In this document: positions 49,149 to 57,316 of the stretch, piece by piece
How the letters are laid out: each line of letters opens with the position of its first letter
Numbering within the stretch: the stretch's first letter is position 1
Assembly (NCBI GenBank): GCA_910587045.1
Contig: CAJULG010000005.1
Span: 62,001-126,000, forward strand
From: an uncultured Lachnospiraceae bacterium
GTDB lineage: Bacteria; Bacillota; Clostridia; Lachnospirales; Lachnospiraceae
Direction: 5' to 3'
Length of the DNA: 64,000 nt
The notes under the pieces: generated by a model
Database searches by the model: none
The model's input: the letters and a program-made list of their open reading frames with translations, nothing else
Told to the model about the DNA's origin: nothing
Position numbers and translations under genes: made by a program

Positions 49149-49234
49149 AAAAAATCTCCTTAACGTTCTATTTATGATCTTTCCCTGCGAAACTGTCAAG
49201 TCAGGCTATGGCACTGCAAAACAGGTTGCACAGA

Positions 49235-49302
49235 AAACTTGGCAAAAAGTATTGACAAGTAAACTTGGCGTGGCTATAATGAAGACACCAAGTAAACTTG
49301 GC
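49235..49302 (+). promoter_or_regulatory. Consensus promoter with three operator copies
   Basis: TTGACA (49252-49257), 17 bases, TATAAT (49275-49280). AAACTTGGC occurs at 49235-49243, 49261-49269 and 49294-49302. The third is a complete dyad CCAAGT-AA-ACTTGG (49288-49301), the second nearly so (ACAAGTAAACTTGG). One site is upstream of -35, one in the spacer and one after -10. The XRE-type product of 49706 is the likely repressor. Confidence 0.85.
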
Positions 49303-49354
49303 AACAAATTTTATGGAGGATAAGGATCCGGGATTCTTGGAAGGGAGACAGATT

Positions 49355-49702
49355 ATGGAAAAGGAAGAATTTGATAAGAATAAACAGGAGCAACGGATGA
49401 ATAAAGACGAGATTTTAAAACAGGCACAGCGTGAGGGCGAGGATGAGCAGGAGGTACAGGTCAGGGATAAATCCCTGAAATGGACCTATATTGTAATGGT
49501 GATTGTGGCGGCTGCGTTTGCGGCAGTTCGCGAAAGCCAGGGATTGCCGATGATGGATTTATGTGCTACTGTATGCTTGTCTGTATGTGCAGGACAGATT
49601 TACCGTTATATTAAATTAAGGGATAAGGGCTGTTTGATCCTGGGGATCGTTACCTTTGTCGTGGCGGTCGTTGCAGTGATCCGGTTTTTTATGGGGCATT
49701 AA
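49355..49702 (+). CDS. DUF6442-like membrane protein
   Basis: 115 residues. A charged N-terminal half (KEEFDKNKQEQRMNKDEILKQAQREGEDEQEVQVRDKSLKW) is followed by three short membrane helices (YIVMVIVAAAFAAVR, LCATVCLSVCAGQIYRYI, LILGIVTFVVAVVAVIRFFM). This matches the DUF6442 family, normally followed by an XRE gene. ATG 49355 with GGGAG before it. Function unknown. Pair may control membrane stress or a quorum signal by analogy with similar two-gene units. Confidence 0.8.
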   Translation: MEKEEFDKNKQEQRMNKDEILKQAQREGEDEQEVQVRDKSLKWTYIVMVIVAAAFAAVRESQGLPMMDLCATVCLSVCAGQIYRYIKLRDKGCLILGIVTFVVAVVAVIRFFMGH

Positions 49703-49705
49703 TAT

Positions 49706-49912
49706 ATGGAAGATAAATTAGTATTAAAAAATCATTTAAAAGAGGCGCGTTCAGAAAAGAAGCTGTCCCAGAGCCAGCTGGCGGAGCTGGTGGGTGTTTC
49801 CAGAAATACCATCAGCTCTATTGAGACGGGGCAGTTTAATCCTACAGCGAAGCTTGCACTGATTTTGTGTATTGCACTGGATAAGAAGTTTGAGGAGCTG
49901 TTTTATTTTTAA
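49706..49912 (+). CDS. XRE-family small repressor, 68 aa
   Basis: Almost entirely one helix-turn-helix domain: LKNHLKEARSEKKLSQSQLAELVGVSRNTISSIETGQFNPTAKLALILCIALDKKFEELFYF, of the YgzD/Cro-like group with a hydrophobic end. Starts 3 bases after the DUF6442 stop. Probably binds the CCAAGT/ACTTGG sites at 49235-49302 and controls its own operon, perhaps with activity tuned by the membrane protein. Confidence 0.92.
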   Translation: MEDKLVLKNHLKEARSEKKLSQSQLAELVGVSRNTISSIETGQFNPTAKLALILCIALDKKFEELFYF

Positions 49913-50041
49913 TGGGAATGGAAATTGATTTCTATGAAAGGTTGACAGGTTTGTATGTAGCAGGTGTATATATCAAGGCAAGAGTTGGAGCAGCTTCAAA
50001 TACTTAATTAACTATAAAAATGAGTTGACGAGGAGGAACGT

Positions 50042-50830
50042 ATGCCGGAGAAGATTTTGGAGGAACTAAAAAAGTACCCGCAGGTGGAAGCTATTGCCAT
50101 AGGAGGCTCCAGAGCCGGGGATTTATATGATGAAAAGTCAGACTATGATATCTATGTGTATGGATCGGAACCGGTTTCAGAGGAGGAGCGCAGGCGGATG
50201 CTTTCACAGGAATGCAGCCGCATGGAGATCGGGAATCATTTCTGGGAATATGAAGATAACTGTACACTGAGTAACGGTATTGATCTGGATATCATATATC
50301 GAAATCTGGATGTGTTTATCCGTGATGTGTCAGAAGTGGCGGAGGGATTTCGGGCGAGTAATGGCTATACGACCTGTATGTGGCATAATCTGGTTACCTG
50401 CAAGATTATTTATGATAAGCATGGACGCCTGGCACAGGCGCAGAATCGCTTTCGGATTCCATATCCGCCGGAGTTGAAGCGAAACATAATAGAACGAAAT
50501 TGGAAATTATTGCGCTATTCTATGCCTGCTTACGAGGTGCAGATCCGCAAGGCGGTACAGAGAGGCGATCTGGTTAGTGTGAATCACCGGGTGACAGAAT
50601 TTCTTGCGTCCTATTTTGATGTCATATTCGCTTTTAATGAAATGACGCATCCGGGAGAAAAGCGGCTGATACAGATCTGTACGAATCAATGCAGACTTCT
50701 GCCCGAGGATTTTGAGAAGAATCTGAATCGGCTATATGAAGATATGTATGGGAATACGGAACGAGTCATTCATGATATTTCCTGCATTTTAGATGAGCTG
50801 GAAGCGTTATGCGGGTATTCTGAAGCATGA
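50042..50830 (+). CDS. Nucleotidyltransferase-like protein (DUF4037)
   Basis: 262 residues; ATG after CGAGGAGGAAC. AIAIGGSRAGDLYDEKSDYDIYVYGS is the polymerase-beta superfamily motif GS...DxD (metal-binding aspartates), then a second acidic strand IDLDIIYR. The helical C-terminal 150 residues fit DUF4037. Such enzymes transfer nucleotides to small molecules (drugs) or proteins. No partner toxin/antitoxin gene is adjacent, so a drug-resistance-like or metabolic role is open. Confidence 0.8.
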   Translation: MPEKILEELKKYPQVEAIAIGGSRAGDLYDEKSDYDIYVYGSEPVSEEERRRMLSQECSRMEIGNHFWEYEDNCTLSNGIDLDIIYRNLDVFIRDVSEVAEGFRASNGYTTCMWHNLVTCKIIYDKHGRLAQAQNRFRIPYPPELKRNIIERNWKLLRYSMPAYEVQIRKAVQRGDLVSVNHRVTEFLASYFDVIFAFNEMTHPGEKRLIQICTNQCRLLPEDFEKNLNRLYEDMYGNTERVIHDISCILDELEALCGYSEA

Positions 50831-50857
50831 AATAATTTATAAATATTATAAAACTGC

Positions 50858-50886
50858 TTGCAAAAGCGAACAAATGTTCGTATAAT
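50858..50886 (+). promoter_or_regulatory. SOS-controlled promoter, probably leaderless
   Basis: TTGCAA (50858-50863), exactly 17 bases, TATAAT (50881-50886). The spacer holds CGAACAAATGTTCG (50867-50880), a perfect Gram-positive LexA box. ATG 50893 is 6 bases after the -10, where transcription should begin, and no ribosome site exists, so the mRNA is probably leaderless. Confidence 0.88.
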
Positions 50887-50892
50887 AAAAGC

Positions 50893-52326
50893 ATGAAAGA
50901 AATTGTGACGGGTTATACGACAAAGGAAAAATTAGAAATATTGGCGGATGCTGCAAAGTATGATGTGGCATGCACCTCCAGCGGTTCAGACAGAAGGGGA
51001 AAGAAAGGATTCCTCGGCAATACCGTGGGGTGTGGGATTTGTCACAGCTTTGCGTCGGATGGCAGGTGTATTTCTCTGTTGAAGATTCTTATGACAAATC
51101 ACTGCATCTATGATTGCAAGTATTGTATCAACCGGGTATCCAATGATGTTCCGCGGGCTACGTTTACGCCGGAGGAAATCTGCGAACTTACGGTAGAATT
51201 CTATAAGCGGAATTATATCGAGGGGCTTTTCTTAAGTTCAGGTGTGATCCGGAATCCGACCTATACGATGGAGAAGATGTGTGAGACCCTGTATCTGCTT
51301 CGGAACAAATACTGCTTTAACGGATATATCCATGTCAAGACTATACCCGGTGCATCGGATGAGATGCTTGCCATGGCAGGCTATCTGGCGGACAGAATCA
51401 GTGTCAATATTGAGCTGCCTACGGAGGAGAGTTTATCAAAGCTGGCACCGAATAAGAACTTTCGGACGATCCTGGAACCGATGGGGAAGGTACGGGATAC
51501 GATTGCCCGGCACAGGGTTGCCATCGGCAAGGATGCCCGGATGGAACGGAGCGGCGGCAACCGGTATCTGGAAAAAAGTATTTTTGCCGGAAACCGCTTT
51601 GTGACGAAGCAGGAAAATGATCTTGCTGTGGATGGTGGTACGGGAAAGGGACTTGTTCCGGTGGAGCGTGGGAACAGGAGCTTTGCGCCGGCAGGTCAGA
51701 GTACCCAGATGATAATCGGAGCCTCGGAGGAGAGTGATTATACGCTGATTCAGACGACGCAGAGGCTGTATCAGAGCTATGATCTGAAGCGGGTATTTTT
51801 TTCTGCTTATGTACCGATCAATGAGGATGCGGCACTGCCCCGTCTTGGAACAGCGCCTCCACTTTTGCGGGAGCATCGTCTGTATCAGGCAGACTGGCTG
51901 CTCCGGTTCTATGGATTTCAGGCGGATGAGCTTTTGTCGGAGGAAAGACCGAACTTTAATGAGCAGCTGGACCCGAAATGTGAATGGGCATTAAGGCATT
52001 TAAGCCTGTTTCCGTTGGAGGTGCAGAGGGCATCCTATGATATGCTGCTCCGGACACCCGGCATCGGGCCACGGTCGGCAGGACGGATCATGCATGCAAG
52101 AAGATATGGCAGTCTTGATTTCGATGCCCTGAAAAAGATGGGTGTGGTGCTGAAGCGTGCGCATTATTTTATCATATGTAACGGGCGGCGGCTGTACAAC
52201 ACACCGATTGAGGAGCAGTATATTACCAGGCAGTTGATCGATACGAATGGAAGGGAGAACTGGCAGGTGGCAAATCAGAACATCCGTTATCAGCAGATGT
52301 CCCTGGCAGATTTCGGGATAGGATAG
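50893..52326 (+). CDS. DNA repair/modification radical SAM protein (TIGR03916)
   Basis: 477 residues. Radical SAM site CIYDCKYC (Cys71, 75, 78), ahead of a (beta/alpha) barrel (GLFLSSGVIRNPTYTMEKMCETLYLLRNKY, VKTIPGASDEMLAMAGYLADRISVNIELPTEESL). The C-terminal part carries a helix-hairpin-helix, LLRTPGIGPRSAGRIMHARRYG, for DNA binding. Matches TIGR03916 proteins, found next to TIGR03915 partners. The SOS box shows DNA damage induction. The reaction is unknown, perhaps radical repair of a lesion. Confidence 0.93.
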   Translation: MKEIVTGYTTKEKLEILADAAKYDVACTSSGSDRRGKKGFLGNTVGCGICHSFASDGRCISLLKILMTNHCIYDCKYCINRVSNDVPRATFTPEEICELTVEFYKRNYIEGLFLSSGVIRNPTYTMEKMCETLYLLRNKYCFNGYIHVKTIPGASDEMLAMAGYLADRISVNIELPTEESLSKLAPNKNFRTILEPMGKVRDTIARHRVAIGKDARMERSGGNRYLEKSIFAGNRFVTKQENDLAVDGGTGKGLVPVERGNRSFAPAGQSTQMIIGASEESDYTLIQTTQRLYQSYDLKRVFFSAYVPINEDAALPRLGTAPPLLREHRLYQADWLLRFYGFQADELLSEERPNFNEQLDPKCEWALRHLSLFPLEVQRASYDMLLRTPGIGPRSAGRIMHARRYGSLDFDALKKMGVVLKRAHYFIICNGRRLYNTPIEEQYITRQLIDTNGRENWQVANQNIRYQQMSLADFGIG

Positions 52327-52328
52327 GT

Positions 52329-53105
52329 ATGAAGGTATTTAGCTGTGCAGACCGGTTTGAAGATATGATGACCTGTATCTATGATGCATGGAGCGCTGCG
52401 CTGAAGGAGGGACATGAGAACCTGCGCCTTGTGCGGGAGCCTGTGTATCAGATGGGGTTATTTGATGAGTATGTGCATATTGACGCCGATGACGAGAAGG
52501 TGGAGAAGGTGATCCGGTCCATCCGGAAACAGATCTCCGATCAGGCGTATCTATATGTGTTCTACGCATCGCTTTCCGTGGAAGAGGATGCCCTGCAGGC
52601 AATTTATAATTTTTTGAGAGTGGGCTTTGCTGTAGGAGGCGAGGTCTGTTCCATGTACGGGAATCCGCATGTGATGCGTATATTTGAACTGAAGCGGCGG
52701 GTTGGTTCAGAGGCGCACTATTTCCGGGAATTTGCACGCTTTACTTCTCTGGATGACAAGGTATATGTATGTCATTTAGAGCCGAAGAGCAATGTTGCCC
52801 TGCTGGTCGGACGACACTTTGCAGACCGGATGCCCTCGGAGCATTGGATGATCATTGATGATACCCGAAGGCTGGCAGTGGTGCATCCAAAGGATGAGGA
52901 GTTCTATCTGCGGTATCTTGCCGATGAAGAATTCGCGATCCTTTGCCGCTCTGAGACCTTTGAGGATCAGTATACGGATATGTGGAGACACTTTTTCAAG
53001 ACGATCGGGATCCGGGAACGGAAGAATGCTTCATGCCAGAGAAATATGTTTCCGGTCTGGATGCGGAAGCATGCAGTGGAATTTAACGATGAAAGTATTT
53101 CTTAG
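52329..53105 (+). CDS. TIGR03915/DUF4130 DNA repair partner protein
   Basis: 258 residues, starting 2 bases after the radical SAM gene. FSCADRFEDMMTCIYDAWSAALKEGHENLRLVREPVYQMGLFDEYV and the later VGGEVCSMYGNPHVMRIFELKRRVGSEAHYFREFARFTSL match the TIGR03915 family (DUF4130), the fixed partner of TIGR03916 proteins. The core resembles uracil-DNA-glycosylase-associated domains. Works with the radical SAM protein in damage repair. The C-terminal end is unusual (NASCQRNMFPVWMRKHAVEFN). Confidence 0.92.
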   Translation: MKVFSCADRFEDMMTCIYDAWSAALKEGHENLRLVREPVYQMGLFDEYVHIDADDEKVEKVIRSIRKQISDQAYLYVFYASLSVEEDALQAIYNFLRVGFAVGGEVCSMYGNPHVMRIFELKRRVGSEAHYFREFARFTSLDDKVYVCHLEPKSNVALLVGRHFADRMPSEHWMIIDDTRRLAVVHPKDEEFYLRYLADEEFAILCRSETFEDQYTDMWRHFFKTIGIRERKNASCQRNMFPVWMRKHAVEFNDESIS

Positions 53106-53301
53106 AAAGCGGAGTATTCAAGGGCTGGCCTGCAAAGAAATAATGGAATATGATAAAGGATAGACAGGCACCTTGCTGAAATGTTACTATGATATAGAAA
53201 CAACAGGCAGTGCCGGATGGAAAGCATTCAGATCAGCTGTCAGCAGCCGGTTTGGATGTTTTCTTTTTGGTGCAGGACACAAGGCAGGAGGGTGATACGG
53301 A

Positions 53302-54087
53302 TTGATCGATCAGAAGATGTGTGCGGGAACAGACATGACACAGACGTTTTATAATAAAATGGCTTCTCAGTATGACAAGCTGTTTTTTGACTGGCAGGAG
53401 ACAACGCGTCAGCAGGCAGAGCTTTTAAATGTGATTTTTCAGGAGAATGGATTTGATCTGCAGGCGCGAATTCTTGACTGTGCCTGCGGGATCGGGACAC
53501 AGGCAATCGGACTTGCCCGGCTTGGTTACCATGTGACCGGTTCTGATATCAGTACAGGGGAACTGGCGGAGGCGAAGCGCCGGGCGGAGGATGACCATAT
53601 GGCGATCCGCTTTGAACAGGCAGATTTCTGTGCCTTGTCAGAGGTATTTTCAGAACCGTTTGATATTATTATTTCAATGGATAATGCACTGCCGCATATG
53701 CTTACGAAGGATGCACTGGAGCGTGCAGTGAAGAGCATTGTGAGCCGGATCGTGCCGGAGGGAATACTGGTTGCCAGTATCCGGGACTATGACCGCCTGC
53801 TGGAAGAACGACCGGCATACTCTGCGCCTTATATCCACAAGACAGAAAAAGGGCAGCGGGTATCTTTTCAGACATGGGAATGGGTAAACGATAATTATAA
53901 ATTCACGCAGTATATAATTGACGATGAGGGAGATCCGCAGGTCAGCAGATTTGAGTGCGAATACAGGGCAGTCCGCAGAGCAGAATTGACGGATCTGCTT
54001 CTGACAAACGGCTGCAGGGAAGTGGTCTGGAGGATGCCGGAGGAAACGGGATTTTATCAGCCGATCGTGGTTGCAAGGATAATATGA
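53302..54087 (+). CDS. Class I SAM-dependent methyltransferase
   Basis: 261 residues. TTG 53302 with GGAGGGTGA at 53288-53296 is chosen; ATG 53335 is the alternative. MASQYDKLFFDW, ILDCACGIGTQAIGLARLGYHVTGSDIS (motif I), IRFEQADFCAL and IIISMDNALPHM (motif II/III) fit small-molecule methyltransferases of the UbiE-like type. The late strand part (TFDDEG-like, YKFTQYIIDDEGDPQ) is like glycine/sarcosine or polyketide methylases. Substrate unknown. Confidence 0.85.
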   Translation: MIDQKMCAGTDMTQTFYNKMASQYDKLFFDWQETTRQQAELLNVIFQENGFDLQARILDCACGIGTQAIGLARLGYHVTGSDISTGELAEAKRRAEDDHMAIRFEQADFCALSEVFSEPFDIIISMDNALPHMLTKDALERAVKSIVSRIVPEGILVASIRDYDRLLEERPAYSAPYIHKTEKGQRVSFQTWEWVNDNYKFTQYIIDDEGDPQVSRFECEYRAVRRAELTDLLLTNGCREVVWRMPEETGFYQPIVVARII

Positions 54088-54122
54088 TCAGAAGTAAAAG
54101 TGGAGGAAAGAGAGGTAGCGTG

Positions 54123-54659
54123 ATGCAGGATATTTTGGTTGTGGTGGATATGCAGAATGATTTTATTGACGGTGCATTAGGGACGAAGGAGGCAGAGGCG
54201 ATCGTACCGAAGGTGGAGGAAAAGATAAAGAACTTTTCCGGGAAAGTATTATTTACCAGAGATACGCATGAGGATAATTATATGGAGACCCAGGAGGGAC
54301 GGAATCTGCCGGTGCCGCATTGTATCCGGAATACAAGAGGCTGGGAGATCCGGGAGGAACTGGAGGCATTACGGAAGGAAGAACCGGTAGACAAGGTTAC
54401 CTTTGGATCTGTTGATCTTGGAATGCGGTTGAAGGCGCTGAATGAAGAGGAAGCTGTGCAGAGCATTACGCTCGCGGGACTCTGTACGGATATCTGTGTG
54501 ATTTCCAATGCCATGGTGTTAAAGGCATTTCTGCCGGAGCCGCAGATCATCGTAGACGCTGCCTGCTGTGCCGGGGTAACACCGGATAGCCATCAGAGAG
54601 CGCTGGAGGCGATGAAGGCCTGTCAGATTCAGATTGAAAACGGGGAATTACAGGAATGA
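54123..54659 (+). CDS. Isochorismatase-family cysteine hydrolase
   Basis: 178 residues. LVVVDMQNDFIDGALGT (Asp9), the conserved Lys in DKVTFGS (about position 89) and Cys in LAGLCTDICVISNAM make the D-K-C catalytic triad of nicotinamidase/isochorismatase-like hydrolases. TRDTHEDNYMETQEGRNLPVPHC gives the metal site with Asp and His residues. It may be a nicotinamidase (PncA-like), since the DTH...H set is kept. ATG 54123. Overlaps the next gene. Confidence 0.87.
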   Translation: MQDILVVVDMQNDFIDGALGTKEAEAIVPKVEEKIKNFSGKVLFTRDTHEDNYMETQEGRNLPVPHCIRNTRGWEIREELEALRKEEPVDKVTFGSVDLGMRLKALNEEEAVQSITLAGLCTDICVISNAMVLKAFLPEPQIIVDAACCAGVTPDSHQRALEAMKACQIQIENGELQE

Positions 54660-55333
54660 GAAGAGGAATGGGGAAGAAGAATAGAATGACAAGCACTGTT
54701 ATTCAGGGTGCGGATGGACCCACCAGTGTTTTTATTGCAGGGAAAGGAAAGGATAATAATATTATCCGGCGGCTCCGGACAGAGATGCAGCGGAAGCAGT
54801 ATCAACGGAGACGGGCAAGGGCGGCGGCCGGACTTACAGCGGATGCACATTCCCTGGCAGAGGTCTGTATTTATATCCGGGAACGGTATCATGCGGAGGA
54901 GGTGAATGCATCCGACATCCATTATAAGGAGGAGTATCGGAGTTTAAAAGCATCCATGATTCAGAAATATCAGCCGGAGCTGCTGGGAGAGCCCCTTCCG
55001 CCATATGATTTTACCGATGTGGAAGCAGTTAAGAATTATCTGGAAAAATGTGAGGAGCAGGTGCAGCGGGCAGTCGGGATTCCGCCGGAGCAGTTCCCCT
55101 TTGATTTTCATCAATATCAGATTACGATCGACGGTTGCGGAAGATTAGATATTGTTATGGATTTTTCACATGATTATATAAGCTATAGCTATTCTGCAGA
55201 AAAGGGTGGGCGGAAGGTGATGGATGGGATCGTGAAGGATATCTGGCTGTATTACGGGGTATCGAAGGAGGATATCGAGCAGGAATCAGAGCGGATGCAG
55301 GCATTGCTTACGATACTTGCATCCATGCGGTGA
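54656..55333 (+). CDS. Hypothetical protein with N-terminal GADGPTSVFIAGK motif
   Basis: 225 residues; ATGA overlap with the previous gene. The start MTSTVIQGADGPTSVFIAGKGKDNN holds the short GADGPT motif found in Na+-pumping decarboxylase beta subunits and at the start of many Lachnospiraceae hypotheticals. It is followed by a basic linker (RRLRTEMQRKQYQRRRARAAAG) and a soluble C-terminal domain ending DFSHDYISYSYSAEKGGRKVMDGIVKDIWLYYGV. No transmembrane segments, so it is not a decarboxylase. Function unknown. Confidence 0.65.
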   Translation: MRRGMGKKNRMTSTVIQGADGPTSVFIAGKGKDNNIIRRLRTEMQRKQYQRRRARAAAGLTADAHSLAEVCIYIRERYHAEEVNASDIHYKEEYRSLKASMIQKYQPELLGEPLPPYDFTDVEAVKNYLEKCEEQVQRAVGIPPEQFPFDFHQYQITIDGCGRLDIVMDFSHDYISYSYSAEKGGRKVMDGIVKDIWLYYGVSKEDIEQESERMQALLTILASMR

Positions 55334-55363
55334 CACAGATATAGCAGACAACAGGAGGTTGGT

Positions 55364-56080
55364 ATGGCGGTTATTTTGCTGGTGGAGGATGATTTTGCCC
55401 TCGCCATGGGAACAGAATATGCATTGCAGGCAGAAGGATATACGGTAATCCATGCCAGGGATCTGGATTCGGCACGGGCGGCAGTTCAACAGCCGGAACC
55501 GGTCATTGATCTGATCCTGCTGGACGTTATGCTGCCGGATGGAACAGGCTTCGAATTCTGTAAGGAAGTAAGAAACGTAAATGTACAGGTGCCGATCATC
55601 TTTTTGACCGCGGTCGGCGAGGAGGCTAATATCGTGCAGGGCCTGGAGCTGGGAGCGGATGATTATGTGACCAAGCCCTATCATGTAAAGGAGCTGTTAT
55701 CCCGGATTGCGGCCAATCTCCGGCGTTCCCGGTTAAGCCGGCAGACGGGTGGAGGGGAGCCGGAGGAGTATGTGTTTGGAATGCACCGGTTCCACAGGAA
55801 GGAGCTTCGCCTGTTCTGCCAGGATCAGCCGGTTGAGCTGACTTCCAGTGAATTACGTCTGCTAAGAGAACTGATCCGGAATGAAGGTATGGTGCTGACG
55901 CGGAATCAGTTACTGGAGCGGGTATATGATACGGAGGATGCCTTTGTGGATGACAATACGCTGTCTGTCTATATGAAACGTCTGCGGGACAAGCTGACGG
56001 TAGATGCAGACTGGATTCAGACGGTCCGGGGTGTGGGATACCGGTTTAAGAAGCGAGGGGGGATAGCACATGAGAAGTAA
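55364..56080 (+). CDS. OmpR-family response regulator
   Basis: 238 residues. REC domain with ILLVEDD, Asp54 (LILLDVMLPDG), Thr in FLTAV and Lys in VTKPY; winged-helix output (LTSSELRLLRELIRNEGMVLTRNQLLERVYD, SVYMKRLRDKL, IQTVRGVGYRF). Starts after GGAGG and overlaps the kinase gene by 11 bases. Together with the kinase it probably controls the ABC genes downstream through the dyad at 57137. Confidence 0.94.
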   Translation: MAVILLVEDDFALAMGTEYALQAEGYTVIHARDLDSARAAVQQPEPVIDLILLDVMLPDGTGFEFCKEVRNVNVQVPIIFLTAVGEEANIVQGLELGADDYVTKPYHVKELLSRIAANLRRSRLSRQTGGGEPEEYVFGMHRFHRKELRLFCQDQPVELTSSELRLLRELIRNEGMVLTRNQLLERVYDTEDAFVDDNTLSVYMKRLRDKLTVDADWIQTVRGVGYRFKKRGGIAHEK

Positions 56081-57101
56081 TTATGAGCGTAACCGGTTTC
56101 GGATCGCCTATATTGGGATTTCTATTCTTTTTTTAGGAATCCTGGCCGGATGGTGCAGTTTGAATTTCGAGGGATTCGGAAGGGAGACATGGGGGATACT
56201 GCTGATTGCTGCATTGTTTCTTGTTATCATTTTCTTTCTGTCCTATCGGACGCTGAATTCTGTATACGGAGAAATGGAACGGATATCCGGCATTATGGCG
56301 GATATCATGGAGCAGGAGGCTGAGCCACCCACCGAGGAATATAAAGAGGGGACGGTCGGCATCCTCTACAGCAATTTCTATAAGCTGTTATATGCATTAA
56401 AGGAGAGCCGGAATCGTGAAATGAAGGAGAAGATATTCCTGCGGGATATCATCTCGGATATCTCTCATCAGCTTAAGACACCTCTGGCATCTCTGAACGT
56501 CTTTGTGGATCTGCTGTCAGAGGATAAGGTAACAGACGGGGAGAAGCGAAAACAGATCTTAAGGGAGGCAGGTAATCAGTTAAACCGGATGGAATGGATG
56601 GTCTTGTCCATGCTGAAGCTGGCCCGGATCGAGGCGGGCGCCATTCAGTTCAATAAGACAGAAACCCTGCTTCTTCCTGTGCTTTCGGAGGCGGCAGAGG
56701 CAGTGCAATATCTGGCAGGAAATAAACACCAGAGCATAAGCATTGATTGTCCGGAGGATGTTTGTCTGCTCTGCGACGGAGACTGGCTTACGGAGGCAGT
56801 GATCAATCTGCTGAAAAATGCATCTGATTATTCGGAAGCAGAGACGGATATCCGGCTCGAGGTTGAGGTGACAAATGTATTCACCAGGATTTATGTAAAG
56901 GATGAAGGGACGGGAATCCCGGAGCGGGAGCTTCCGAATATATTCAAGCGGTTTTATCGGGTAGATCATTCTGTCAATCCGAACAGTGTGGGGATTGGGT
57001 TATCACTTACAAAGTCCATTATTGAAGGCATGGACGGTTCCATTCATGTGAAAAGTGAGGAGGGGGCGTATACCTGGTTCATTTTGACGTTTATGAAGTA
57101 G
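56070..57101 (+). CDS. Histidine kinase with two membrane helices, tiny outer loop
   Basis: 343 residues. TM helices at about 12-30 and 41-59 leave only about 10 outer residues, as in intramembrane-sensing (BceS-like) kinases that sense through an ABC transporter. HisKA has ISDISHQLKTPLASL (His133). The ATPase domain shows LLKNASDYSEA (N box), VKDEGTGIPERELPNIFKRFYR and GIGLSLTKSIIEGMDG. No HAMP or sensor domain. Next to FtsX-type ABC genes, supporting the BceS-like view. Confidence 0.9.
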   Translation: MRSNYERNRFRIAYIGISILFLGILAGWCSLNFEGFGRETWGILLIAALFLVIIFFLSYRTLNSVYGEMERISGIMADIMEQEAEPPTEEYKEGTVGILYSNFYKLLYALKESRNREMKEKIFLRDIISDISHQLKTPLASLNVFVDLLSEDKVTDGEKRKQILREAGNQLNRMEWMVLSMLKLARIEAGAIQFNKTETLLLPVLSEAAEAVQYLAGNKHQSISIDCPEDVCLLCDGDWLTEAVINLLKNASDYSEAETDIRLEVEVTNVFTRIYVKDEGTGIPERELPNIFKRFYRVDHSVNPNSVGIGLSLTKSIIEGMDGSIHVKSEEGAYTWFILTFMK

Positions 57102-57136
57102 CTATTAAGTATTTTTTAATAACTGAGAAAAGAAAG

Positions 57137-57205
57137 CGGTGACGAATTATCTTACAAATCTGTAAGATAATTCGTCACCGGAATGTAATGTAAAGAGTAT
57201 ATAAT
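57137..57205 (+). promoter_or_regulatory. Perfect 20-bp dyad and activator-type promoter of ABC genes
   Basis: CGGTGACGAATTATCTTACA and TGTAAGATAATTCGTCACCG (57137-57156, 57161-57180) are perfect inverted repeats with 4 bases between. The centre TTACA-N4-TGTAA has the form of sites described for BceR-like regulators. TATAAT lies at 57200-57205 but no -35 is seen (ACCGGA), so the bound regulator likely activates. As RNA it would be a strong hairpin without a T run. Confidence 0.72.
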
Positions 57206-57316
57206 AGGCATAGTTGATAGCTTCAGCTATGCCTGTTTGTTTCTGTATCATTGCGGGAACCAGACCTGTTGAATGGCAGGCGAGGAGGCAGAAAGGAATC
57301 TGCGGGGAGGAATAGG

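Noticed and set aside
50042..50830. MntA/HepT-type toxin-antitoxin with the nucleotidyltransferase-like gene
   Set aside because: No HepT/HEPN partner is adjacent, and the protein is larger than MntA; DUF4037 fits better.
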